This document shows, one piece after another, positions 26,861 through 35,009 of a stretch of 64,000 bases of DNA (position 1 is the first letter of the stretch; the number at the start of each line of letters is the position of its first letter). Position numbers and translations under genes: made by a program. The notes beneath the pieces are model-generated. The model did not search any database. It was not told the DNA's origin and saw only the letters and a program-made list of their open reading frames with translations. The DNA is taken from assembly GCA_037138755.1 (NCBI GenBank), contig JBAXHT010000001.1:591805-655804 (forward strand). Direction: 5' to 3'. Origin of the DNA: Armatimonadota bacterium (lineage in GTDB: Bacteria; Armatimonadota; Fimbriimonadia; Fimbriimonadales; Fimbriimonadaceae).

Positions 26861-28207
26861 ATGAATCGACGCCAATTCTTGACGATTGTTAGTTCTGCGC
26901 TAGCCAGCGGCTCGTACCCAATGTTGCCGCGAGCCGATCGCGAAGTCATCGTCATTGGGGCCGGAATCTCAGGTCTCGCTGCCGCTCAGGAGCTGCGGCG
27001 AAGCGGGTTCCGAGTAACCGTTCTGGAAGCTCGAAATCGAGTGGGAGGACGAATCTGGACCAGCACCAAGTGGGTCGATGCTCCGATGGATATGGGGGCG
27101 TCCTGGATCCATGGAGTTGAGGGGAACCCTATCACGAAGTACGCCGATTCGATCAAAGCTCGCCGGTTGAGCACCGATGCCGAGTCGTCAACCGCCTACG
27201 GCCCAGACGGGAAGGAACTAAACCAAAGCCAAGAGCGGCGTTTGGCGGCGATTCAGAAGGAGTTGGAAGCTCAACTCGAACGCGCCGAAGAGGAAGAGGG
27301 TGATCTTTCCGTGAGACAGGCGATCGCCCGATTGACAACGAAGTACAAACCTGGCTCCACTGACCGCCTTTATCTCGAGTTCCTCGTGAACTCCACTCTG
27401 GAGCACGAATACAGTGGTGCTTCGGATCAGCTCTCTGCGCATTGGCTGGGAAGTGATGAGGAGTTTGGCGGCAGTGATGTGATGTTCCTAGATGGATTCC
27501 ATACCGTGACGAACTCACTGGCCAAAGGATTGGACGTCCGCCTGGGACTGGTGGTGTCCAAGATTGATTCAAGTCAAAAGCGAGTAAGGGTCACAACTCA
27601 AAAGGGGGTTTTCGAGTCCGATCACCTGCTGATTACCTTGCCGCTTGGAGTCTTGAAATCCAATTCGGTCGAGTTCACTCCCCCACTACCGAAATCGAAA
27701 CAGGAAGCAATTGATAAGCTTCAAATGGGTGTCCTCAACAAGTGCTTCTTGCGGTTTGAAGAAGCGTTTTGGCCCGGAGACATTGATTGGATTCAACACA
27801 TCGCCGAGCTCCCTGGTCACTGGGCGGAGTGGGTAAGTTTTACGCAAGCTACGAATTTGCCAATCCTCCTCGGGTTCAACGCCGCCAAACGCGGACGCGA
27901 CATCGAGGCACTCTCGGATCGTGCGATTGTGGATGACGCGATGAAAACCCTGCGACGAATCTTCGGCCCAGCCGTGAAGAACCCGATCGACTGGCAAGTC
28001 ACCCGATGGGCAGTCGATCCCTTTTCACGGGGATCCTATTCGTTTCTCTCGCTGGGTGCAACTCCGGAGGACTTCATCCGACTTTCTAAACCTATCGGTT
28101 CGAAGCTGTTCTTTGCGGGAGAAGCCACCAATAAGGCATACTTCGGAACAACTCACGGAGCTTACTTGTCCGGCATTCGTGCTGCGAGCGAGATTCGGCG
28201 AGCTTAA
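26861..28207 (+). CDS. Flavin-containing amine oxidase, Tat-exported
   Basis: 448 residues from ATG 26861, where a twin-arginine signal (NRRQFLTI) begins. The FAD-binding VIVIGAGISGLAAAQEL (GxGxxG) and LEARNRVGGRIWT follow, and the C-terminal LFFAGEATNKAYFGTTHGAYLSG closes the FAD site. This is the layout of monoamine and polyamine oxidases and of LSD1-like enzymes. It oxidises an amine to imine with release of peroxide; the substrate is unknown. The stop overlaps the convergent gpsA stop by 4 bases. Confidence 0.9.
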   Translation: MNRRQFLTIVSSALASGSYPMLPRADREVIVIGAGISGLAAAQELRRSGFRVTVLEARNRVGGRIWTSTKWVDAPMDMGASWIHGVEGNPITKYADSIKARRLSTDAESSTAYGPDGKELNQSQERRLAAIQKELEAQLERAEEEEGDLSVRQAIARLTTKYKPGSTDRLYLEFLVNSTLEHEYSGASDQLSAHWLGSDEEFGGSDVMFLDGFHTVTNSLAKGLDVRLGLVVSKIDSSQKRVRVTTQKGVFESDHLLITLPLGVLKSNSVEFTPPLPKSKQEAIDKLQMGVLNKCFLRFEEAFWPGDIDWIQHIAELPGHWAEWVSFTQATNLPILLGFNAAKRGRDIEALSDRAIVDDAMKTLRRIFGPAVKNPIDWQVTRWAVDPFSRGSYSFLSLGATPEDFIRLSKPIGSKLFFAGEATNKAYFGTTHGAYLSGIRAASEIRRA

Positions 28208-29298
28208 GCACCGGAATCGTGGCCTGGATCATCATGCATGATGACCTCTTCTTCATGAACAGCGTCGTTCACGTCTTCGGCCTCTTTACCGCCGTACTGC
28301 TGATGCGTGAGGTGACCGAAGTCCAAGCCTTCTTCGCGGGTGAACCGCTCCATGAGTAACGAAACAGCTCCTCTGGGCTGGATCTTTTCTCGAACCACAT
28401 TATCAATCGTCTCGAAGACAGGAATCTGAATACCGTGGTGCCGGGCGATGTGGACGACGGCTTCCGCAGTGGTTAGGCCCTCCGTGATTTGACCGATCTC
28501 ATGTAGGGCGTCAGAGACGTGCTTGCCCGAACCGATCATGTAGCCAAGCCGGTAGTTCCGTGAGAGCTTCGAAGAAGCGGTTGCGAAGAGATCGCCGACT
28601 CCGGCAATGCCGAGAAAAGTTTCGATGTGACCACCCATTGCAAGGCCGTAGGTGATCATTTCCTTCAAACCTCGAGCAAGCAGGGCACCCTTGGTATTGT
28701 CTCCAAACCCAAGGCCATCTGAAAGGCCACCACCGATGGCGAGGACGTTCTTTAGCGCGCCCGCTAACTCAACACCTTTGACATCGGACGAGGCGTAGAC
28801 TCGGAAACTGGGGCACATGAATGCCGACCGAACCCGATCTGCACCGCGAGGATCGAGACAAGCTGCGACAGCTGCAGTAGGAATTCCTTGGACGATTTCG
28901 ACGGCAAGGTTCGGCCCGCTTAGGACTGCAACCATCGAATCCGGCTTCATCTCGGCGGCAACATCGGTGACAATCAAGCCGGTTGTGAGCTCAAGGCCCT
29001 TGGACGCCATCACGAGTAGCGGGTGCTCGCCCTTCAAATCCGCCAAGAGAGGTCGAACGGCGGATGCGGGAACAGCGACGACGGTCATCGGCGCATCGCC
29101 AACATTAGCGATGTCGTCCACAGTGACGTTCTTCGGCATGGTGAACCCTGGTAGGTACTTGAGGTTCTCACGCGTATGACGCATGATCATGAGCTCCTCG
29201 TGGTCACGCCCAAAGATCGTCACATCTAGCCCATTCCGAGCCAGAAGGATCGCAAGCGCGGTTCCCCAACTTCCACTACCAAGGACAGCAACGTCCAT
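28204..29298 (-). CDS. gpsA: Glycerol-3-phosphate dehydrogenase [NAD(P)+]
   Basis: 364 residues. The dinucleotide motif VLGSGSWGTALAILLARNG opens the protein, LSGPNLAVE and GALKNVLAIGGG (catalytic Lys) follow, and an SRNYRLG-type segment sits in the C-terminal domain. It makes sn-glycerol 3-phosphate from dihydroxyacetone phosphate for phospholipids. It is about 25 residues longer than the E. coli enzyme owing to an acidic C-terminal tail (HEEEVIMHDD). TATAAT 8 nt upstream of the ATG indicates a nearly leaderless message. Confidence 0.96.
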   Translation of the reverse strand: MDVAVLGSGSWGTALAILLARNGLDVTIFGRDHEELMIMRHTRENLKYLPGFTMPKNVTVDDIANVGDAPMTVVAVPASAVRPLLADLKGEHPLLVMASKGLELTTGLIVTDVAAEMKPDSMVAVLSGPNLAVEIVQGIPTAAVAACLDPRGADRVRSAFMCPSFRVYASSDVKGVELAGALKNVLAIGGGLSDGLGFGDNTKGALLARGLKEMITYGLAMGGHIETFLGIAGVGDLFATASSKLSRNYRLGYMIGSGKHVSDALHEIGQITEGLTTAEAVVHIARHHGIQIPVFETIDNVVREKIQPRGAVSLLMERFTREEGLDFGHLTHQQYGGKEAEDVNDAVHEEEVIMHDDPGHDSGA

Positions 29299-29306
29299 AT
29301 CTAACG

Positions 29307-29312
29307 ATTATA
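29307..29312 (-). promoter_or_regulatory. -10 hexamer TATAAT of gpsA
   Basis: A consensus TATAAT on the minus strand ends 8 nt before ATG 29298, so transcription would begin at or one base before the start codon. No good -35 box is seen. Confidence 0.6.
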
Positions 29313-29401
29313 GTCGGCTGGTAAACATACTTGCTCCATTGATTTCGCTCCCGCACCGTGAAGCTGGTACTGGACTGCCTCTCTGGTAACATATCATTGC
29401 C

Positions 29402-31366
29402 CTGAAGTTTTTACTGCCCATCATCATGTCTGCCTGCGCCACTTTTGCGTTGGGTGGACCCCAAGTTCCGCAAATCACCGCCAAGAAAATGACGGCGGTG
29501 CCGGTCATTGACGGCAATGCTGACCCTGCAGAGTGGGCTTCCGCGACGCTTATCGAAGACTTCAAAGATCGCGTCACTTCCCAAACTCCAAAAGCCGATC
29601 TGACAAAGGCTTACCTCGGATATAGCGAGAAGGGGATTTATTGTGCTTTCGTCTGCGAGGATTCGGAGCCAGAAAAAATTATTGGTCGCGAGGTCGTTCC
29701 GAACGCTGAGTTTCGTGGCGAAGATACCGTCACATTCGATGTCAACACCTTCGGGACTCGGGCTTATGATCAACTCAACGAGTTCATCGTGAATGCGATT
29801 GGAACACAGACTGAACGGATAGCAGGCGGACGAGCCGCGAAACGCGAATGGCGCGGCGAATGGCAGGCGAAGACCCGCACTACCGAGAAGGGTTGGGAAT
29901 GCGAGATGTTCATTCCCTGGAAGATCTTGAACTATCCCGATAAGAAGTCGATCAACATGGACTTGAACCTGATCCGACGCCAGGGGCGGACGCAGTATGA
30001 GCAGAGCTGGGCAAATTACCGCACGAATCCATTGCCCGAGCTCCAGGGTCAGTGGCTTGATGTTCAGCCTCCCGCACCACCGAAAGCGAAGGCACAGTTT
30101 CTGGTTTATGATGCCCTGGATTTAGAGGAGCGTACGGTCGATAACCGCATTGGTCTCGACGCAAGAATTCCTCTGACTCAGACGTACAACGCTTTGATTA
30201 CGGTGGCTCCTGACTTTCGGAACATCGAAGACGTCATCGCGGGGAACGACTTTGTGCGAACAGAGCGCTTCCTGAGCGATCCCAGGCCGTTCTTCGTCGA
30301 AGGAAACCAGTTCTTTGAACTCAATGACCGCTTTACGTTCGGGCGACTCTTCTATTCCCGCCGGATCGACCAGCTTGATATAGGGGCAAAGACGTACGGT
30401 CAGCTAAATCCGAAACTTGCACTTGGCGCACTTCTCACGAAGAGCTCGGGCGGAGGTTCCTCGGCGGTTTTCAAGCTGAACAACACGATTTCGGGCACCC
30501 AAAACCAGCGCGTTTCGATGGTGATGGACAATCGAAATGGGATCACCAACACTGCACTCGGAGTAGGGTTCTTCAAGCGATGGGATTCTATCGGCTTTAG
30601 CGGCGAGCTGACGTCAGAACAGAACCAAGGCGAAGATGCGGACACTGCGGGGAGCTTCCAGCTCAGCTATCAACGACCGAATACGCGGATCAATGCGCGG
30701 TACACCTGGGTCGAGGACGACTTCAACCCGAGCCTAGGTTTCATTCCATGGCAGAACCGCCGAGGCGGCAACGTCTTCGTTGACCTCTTCCGCAACTACC
30801 GGTCGGGTGTGATCAGAGACTCACGACTGGACATTTTCTACGAACAGTATCGAACTTACGACACAGACGTTCTCCAACAGGGCGGGCTATCAATCTTTGG
30901 AGATATCTCGACGTTTTCGGATATTGGGCTGGGAGTGAATTACTCAAGGGCAACCTTTAGTGGGTCGAAGGATGAGACGGTCGGATACAGCCTCACTTTT
31001 GGGAAGACAAACCGGTTCCGCCAGTTCAGCCTGAACTATGACAGCGGAGTGAGATCGGATCAGCCATCCAGCTACTACAGCCTGGGTTCGAGCTGGCGAA
31101 TTGCAAACAATCTGGACATTGGCTTGCGCCAAAGTGTTTTGGAACTCGCTGGTTCGGATCAACAGAGCATTTTCACGGCGCAGTACCAACTCGCTGCAGA
31201 TCAGTTGATTTCGACTCGCACAGTGATCATCAACGGGGTGAGCAATACCTACTTCAGCTACCGCAAAGCGGGCCTTGCTGGAGCAGAATACTATCTCATC
31301 TACGGTGACCCTAACTCCCTCGCGTCGCAGAATCGTTTGAGCATTAAGGCTGTCTGGGCGTTCTAA
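29402..31366 (+). CDS. DUF5916 / CBM9-like outer-membrane protein, copy 1
   Basis: About 654 residues. The first ATG (29426) cuts a signal peptide in half. In-frame CTG 29402 would give MKFLLPIIMSACATFA, a proper signal, so a non-ATG start is suggested. Residues ~20-220 are a carbohydrate-binding family 9-like domain (DGNADPAEWASAT). The rest is DUF5916, with FRNIEDVIAGNDFVRTERF and RPFFVEGNQFF, predicted beta-barrel strands and a final Phe. The role is unknown, probably outer-membrane. The next gene is a paralogue in tandem. Confidence 0.8.
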   Translation: MKFLLPIIMSACATFALGGPQVPQITAKKMTAVPVIDGNADPAEWASATLIEDFKDRVTSQTPKADLTKAYLGYSEKGIYCAFVCEDSEPEKIIGREVVPNAEFRGEDTVTFDVNTFGTRAYDQLNEFIVNAIGTQTERIAGGRAAKREWRGEWQAKTRTTEKGWECEMFIPWKILNYPDKKSINMDLNLIRRQGRTQYEQSWANYRTNPLPELQGQWLDVQPPAPPKAKAQFLVYDALDLEERTVDNRIGLDARIPLTQTYNALITVAPDFRNIEDVIAGNDFVRTERFLSDPRPFFVEGNQFFELNDRFTFGRLFYSRRIDQLDIGAKTYGQLNPKLALGALLTKSSGGGSSAVFKLNNTISGTQNQRVSMVMDNRNGITNTALGVGFFKRWDSIGFSGELTSEQNQGEDADTAGSFQLSYQRPNTRINARYTWVEDDFNPSLGFIPWQNRRGGNVFVDLFRNYRSGVIRDSRLDIFYEQYRTYDTDVLQQGGLSIFGDISTFSDIGLGVNYSRATFSGSKDETVGYSLTFGKTNRFRQFSLNYDSGVRSDQPSSYYSLGSSWRIANNLDIGLRQSVLELAGSDQQSIFTAQYQLAADQLISTRTVIINGVSNTYFSYRKAGLAGAEYYLIYGDPNSLASQNRLSIKAVWAF

Positions 31367-31384
31367 GCGAAATCTGTTGCGTAT

Positions 31385-31390
31385 TACAAT
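31385..31390 (+). promoter_or_regulatory. -10-like hexamer TACAAT before the second DUF5916 gene
   Basis: TACAAT ends 7 nt before ATG 31398, supporting that start over the in-frame TTG at 31377. Confidence 0.5.
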
Positions 31391-31397
31391 CCGCAAC

Positions 31398-33368
31398 ATG
31401 GGGAGAGCTCTATTTTCTTTATTATTCGTAGGAATCGTGGGGACGATTACCGCAACCGGGCCGGTGTTAACGGCAATTGAATCGAAGGCACCGCCCAAGA
31501 TTGACGGCACAATTTCGCCTGGCGAATGGCCGGATGCCACCAAAGTCGGCCCGATGCTCGACCCAGTGAGCGGAAAAGTCTCGCCTGACCCATCGGACGT
31601 TTGGATCTCTTATGACAAGAAGTCGATTTATGTCGCCTTTTATTGCCATGACCGCGATCCGGCGCAGATTCGAGGACGAGAGATCATTCCAAACTCTCGG
31701 TTCCAAGGTGAAGACACCGTCAACTTCTCGATCAACACTTTTGGGAACAACAGCTTCGATCAGGAGAATGAATTTACTGCGAATGTGCTCGGTACGCAGT
31801 CCGAGAACATCGCTGGTGGGCGAACTGGAAAGCGCGAGTGGAGGGGCGAATGGGTTGCAAAAACCTCTCGGGTAGCCGACGGTTGGATCTGCGAGATGTC
31901 GATTCCGTGGACGATCTTGAACTATCCCTTTAAGGCGAACGCTAAAATGAACGTCAACTTCTCCCGAGTGATCGGGCGGAGTCTATTTGAGCAGCGATGG
32001 GCCAATGCAAATCAGAACCCGCTCCCTGAGAACATGGGAACATGGACCGGTGTCAACCCGCCAGAACCACCAAAGCCTCGGACGCAGTTTTTGACTTATA
32101 CCTCTCCGGAAGTGACGGCCGAGGGATTCCAAAACCGCGTCGGGTTAGATGCCCGCTATGCGTTTACGCCCCAGTTCAACGGTCTGATGAGCCTCAGCCC
32201 GGACTTTCGAAATGTTGAGGACGTTGTCGCGGGCATTGACTTCGTTCGCACTGAGCGATTCCTTGGCGAGCGGAGGCCGTTCTTTAACGAGGGCGGTGAC
32301 TTTTTCGACCTTACCGGGCAGTTCGCCTACGGTCGAATGTTCTACTCGCGCAGGATCCAAGAGTTTGATTTGGGGGCTAAGTTCTATGGCCAGCTCAACA
32401 ATCGGCAAAAGCTTGGTGCTTTGTACACGAACAACTTTGATGGTCAGAAGACAGCGGTCGTCAACTTTGAGCAGATCAGCACGCCGGTCAGCGGACACAA
32501 AGTGTTTGGCACATTCGAAGGTGGCGGCAAAGATAACTCAAGCTTTGGTGCGTCCATGTACACCCGGAAAGGAACTGTTGGCTTCGACGCTGGTTTTAGT
32601 GCAGAAAAGGATGGTGGGAGCAAAACTGACACCGCGGGTACCGCCGCTGTCAGTTATCAACGTCCAAACGTGTTTGCCATCGCCCGTTACTCATGGGTGA
32701 CTCCGGAGTTTAATCCTTCACTTGGGTTTATTCCTTGGACTGATCGCCGTGGAGGTTATGTCTATCTCACGGCGTCCAATGAGTTTCGAAAGGGACCGGT
32801 TAGAAGTGGTTCGTTCAATATGAGCTCCACAGAGTTTCGCACTTATGATGGAGATATTCAGGAAGGCGGATGGGACTCCAGCGCGGCGCTGGAGTTCCGA
32901 AATGACATGCAGGTCAACTTTGGTCGTTCGCGTTATCGTTACTTCGGATCGCTCGACGACACCGCTTGGATCGGGCTGAACTTCAACATCAGCAATCGAT
33001 TCAAGCGGTTCGGCGTTGGCTACCAAGAGGGCACTTTAAGTGATCAGCCAAGCCGACAGTTCGACTTCGGAAGCTCATTCCGGATAGGAAAGAACCTTGA
33101 TCTTTCTTTGCGGAAGACAATTCTTCGTCAGGCGGCAGGACTCGCAAACGAAACTTTGACCCAACAGACAATTGGAACCCTTGCCTACCAAATGTCGCCC
33201 GCCGACTTGGTTTCGAGCCGGTTTGTTTGGAACGGTGATAACCTCAACGCCTATTTCAGCTTCCGTCACACAGGGTTTGCCGGCACGGACTACTATCTGA
33301 TCGTCGGAGATCCGAATTCGCCAACAACCGTGAACCGATTGGCGGCAAAGATTGTTTGGTCTTTTTAA
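31398..33368 (+). CDS. DUF5916 / CBM9-like outer-membrane protein, copy 2
   Basis: 656 residues, collinear with the preceding gene. It shares GRE(I/V)(I/V)PN, AGGR-GKREWRGEW, FRNVEDVVAGIDFVRTERF, PSLGFIPW and a C-terminal YYLIVGDPNS...WSF. A signal peptide (ALFSLLFVGIVGTITA) follows ATG 31398. The two copies look like an old tandem duplication, since identity is moderate and spread over the whole length. It is a predicted surface barrel with an N-terminal sugar-binding-like domain. Confidence 0.85.
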   Translation: MGRALFSLLFVGIVGTITATGPVLTAIESKAPPKIDGTISPGEWPDATKVGPMLDPVSGKVSPDPSDVWISYDKKSIYVAFYCHDRDPAQIRGREIIPNSRFQGEDTVNFSINTFGNNSFDQENEFTANVLGTQSENIAGGRTGKREWRGEWVAKTSRVADGWICEMSIPWTILNYPFKANAKMNVNFSRVIGRSLFEQRWANANQNPLPENMGTWTGVNPPEPPKPRTQFLTYTSPEVTAEGFQNRVGLDARYAFTPQFNGLMSLSPDFRNVEDVVAGIDFVRTERFLGERRPFFNEGGDFFDLTGQFAYGRMFYSRRIQEFDLGAKFYGQLNNRQKLGALYTNNFDGQKTAVVNFEQISTPVSGHKVFGTFEGGGKDNSSFGASMYTRKGTVGFDAGFSAEKDGGSKTDTAGTAAVSYQRPNVFAIARYSWVTPEFNPSLGFIPWTDRRGGYVYLTASNEFRKGPVRSGSFNMSSTEFRTYDGDIQEGGWDSSAALEFRNDMQVNFGRSRYRYFGSLDDTAWIGLNFNISNRFKRFGVGYQEGTLSDQPSRQFDFGSSFRIGKNLDLSLRKTILRQAAGLANETLTQQTIGTLAYQMSPADLVSSRFVWNGDNLNAYFSFRHTGFAGTDYYLIVGDPNSPTTVNRLAAKIVWSF

Positions 33369-33411
33369 CACACGCCTTGTGTGGCATCAAGTTTGATACT
33401 CTTATGGGTGA

Positions 33412-34299
33412 GTGCTGACCGACCTAACAAAACTGATCCGAGTAAAGCAGTGGACGAAGAACGTCTTCGTCCTTGCCGCGTTCGTCTTCACTAAGGGCTG
33501 GAAGGACTGGGCGAACGTCCGAGAAACCGTGTTGGCACTCATCGGAATGTGCTTGATCTCTTCGGCCACTTACGTCGTTAACGACATTTTTGATGTTGAG
33601 AAGGATCGACGTCACCCGAAGAAGAAGAATCGTCCCATCGCTTCGGGGCGGATTCCGGTTCCGGTCGCTTCGGTGATTGCGGTTTGTCTGCTGTGTGTCG
33701 GAATGCTTTTGGGCTGGATGGCAAACCCGCCAGTTCTGTACGTATTCGCTGTTTATTTGCTGATACAGATCGCCTACAACCTCGGCCTTAGGAACCAAGC
33801 GATTATCGATGTTGGGTGTATCGCTGCTGGTTTTGTCGTCCGGGTCGTGCTCGGAGCAGTAGCAATTTCGCAACAAGTTTCCGGCTGGATATTGCTGTGT
33901 ACCGCCACCGTCGCCTTGATGATCGGTTTCGGTAAGCGCCGCCATGAGTTCATGCTCAAGGCGCAGTTAGGCGGCGAGACTCGCAAGAGCCTTGCTGATT
34001 ACTCTCAGCAATCCCTGGATATCCTGGTCGCCTTCTCGGCGACCTGCGCGGCAATGAGCTATAGCGTTTACTCGATCGAGAGTCCGACCGCACACTTGTA
34101 TCCCGCCCTAATCTTGACCACTCCGTGGGTGCTTTACGGAATCTGTCGGTACATCATCATTGTGTTTGGCTCCGGCGAAACTGGTGAACCGGAATCCTTA
34201 GTTTTTGGCGACAAGCAACTCATCATCGTGTTCGTCGGATATCTTGTCAGTGCCGTTCTTGCTCTCAAGCGACTTCCACTTCCATTCCTCATTCAATGA
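33412..34299 (+). CDS. UbiA-type polyprenyl-phosphate phosphoribosyltransferase (DPPR synthase-like)
   Basis: 295 residues with about eight to nine membrane helices. The UbiA motif NDIFDVEKDRRHP is followed by KKNRPIASGRI, and a second aspartate-containing loop lies in the C-terminal half. The short RVKQWTKNVFVLAA start and the ordering match decaprenyl-phosphate phosphoribosyltransferase (Rv3806c/NoeC group), which joins PRPP to a polyprenyl phosphate. The next two genes give the matching epimerase pair, with ATGA overlaps, which strengthens the call. The start is GTG. Confidence 0.88.
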   Translation: MLTDLTKLIRVKQWTKNVFVLAAFVFTKGWKDWANVRETVLALIGMCLISSATYVVNDIFDVEKDRRHPKKKNRPIASGRIPVPVASVIAVCLLCVGMLLGWMANPPVLYVFAVYLLIQIAYNLGLRNQAIIDVGCIAAGFVVRVVLGAVAISQQVSGWILLCTATVALMIGFGKRRHEFMLKAQLGGETRKSLADYSQQSLDILVAFSATCAAMSYSVYSIESPTAHLYPALILTTPWVLYGICRYIIIVFGSGETGEPESLVFGDKQLIIVFVGYLVSAVLALKRLPLPFLIQ

Positions 34300-35009
34300 A
34301 ATACAAAACCGCTATCGTCGTAGGGGCCTCATCCGGAATGGGGCGGGAACTTGTACGCCAACTTGCCTCCTCGGGCACGAAGGTCGCGGCAATTGCTCGC
34401 CGATCAGACCGTTTGCAGGAGCTTGCCGCAGAGTTCCCCGGGCTAGTGACCCCGATTATTCACGATGTTACCGACTACGAAGCAATCCCTGCGTTGTTCC
34501 AGACCGTTACCCGAGACCTGGGTGGGCTAGATTTGTTTATCTACAACAGCGGCGCGATGCCAATCATCGAAGCGAATGAATTCACATGGACCAAAGACAA
34601 GCAAATGCTTGACGTGAATGTTTGCGGCGCCGTCGCATGGTGCAATCATGCGGCCGAACGATTCATGCATACGGGGCATGGCTGCCTTGTCGGAATCGGC
34701 AGTGTCGCAGGAGACCGCGGACGTCACAAGCAACCGGTTTACAACGCCTCGAAGGCTTTCTTCCACACCTACCTCGAAGCACTCCGGAATCGCGGTGTTT
34801 GCGTTTCAACAATCAAGCCCGGACCGGTAGACACCGAGATGACGGCCGCTTTGAACATGAAGGGCATGATGTCGGCGTCGACGGCGGCGTCCATCATTCT
34901 CAGCAAAGCTGACAAGAACGGGGAGCACTACCTTAAGCTCGCCCACCGCATCGCCTTCTATATCATCAAGCGCATCCCGAGTCCGCTCTTCCGTAAGCTC
35001 AAGATATGA
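34296..35009 (+). CDS. dprE2: SDR oxidoreductase, DprE2-like keto-ribose reductase
   Basis: 237 residues of the short-chain dehydrogenase fold: VVGASSGMGRE cofactor loop, NSGA and the YNASK active site. The C-terminal IPSPLFRKLKI closely parallels the IP-x3-FRKL-x-I ending of mycobacterial DprE2. With DprE1 it would reduce the 2-keto intermediate to polyprenyl-phosphoryl-arabinose. It overlaps both flanking genes by ATGA. The assignment rests on this tail and on the operon; a generic SDR is the alternative. Confidence 0.8.
   Translation: MKYKTAIVVGASSGMGRELVRQLASSGTKVAAIARRSDRLQELAAEFPGLVTPIIHDVTDYEAIPALFQTVTRDLGGLDLFIYNSGAMPIIEANEFTWTKDKQMLDVNVCGAVAWCNHAAERFMHTGHGCLVGIGSVAGDRGRHKQPVYNASKAFFHTYLEALRNRGVCVSTIKPGPVDTEMTAALNMKGMMSASTAASIILSKADKNGEHYLKLAHRIAFYIIKRIPSPLFRKLKI

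Noticed and set aside
26011-26955. A 314-codon minus-strand frame opposite the DUF1684 gene
   Set aside because: It crosses two well-supported plus-strand genes and has no recognisable domain.
33369-33391. A CACAC/GTGTG hairpin after the second DUF5916 gene as an intrinsic terminator
   Set aside because: The stem is only 5 bp and no T-run follows.
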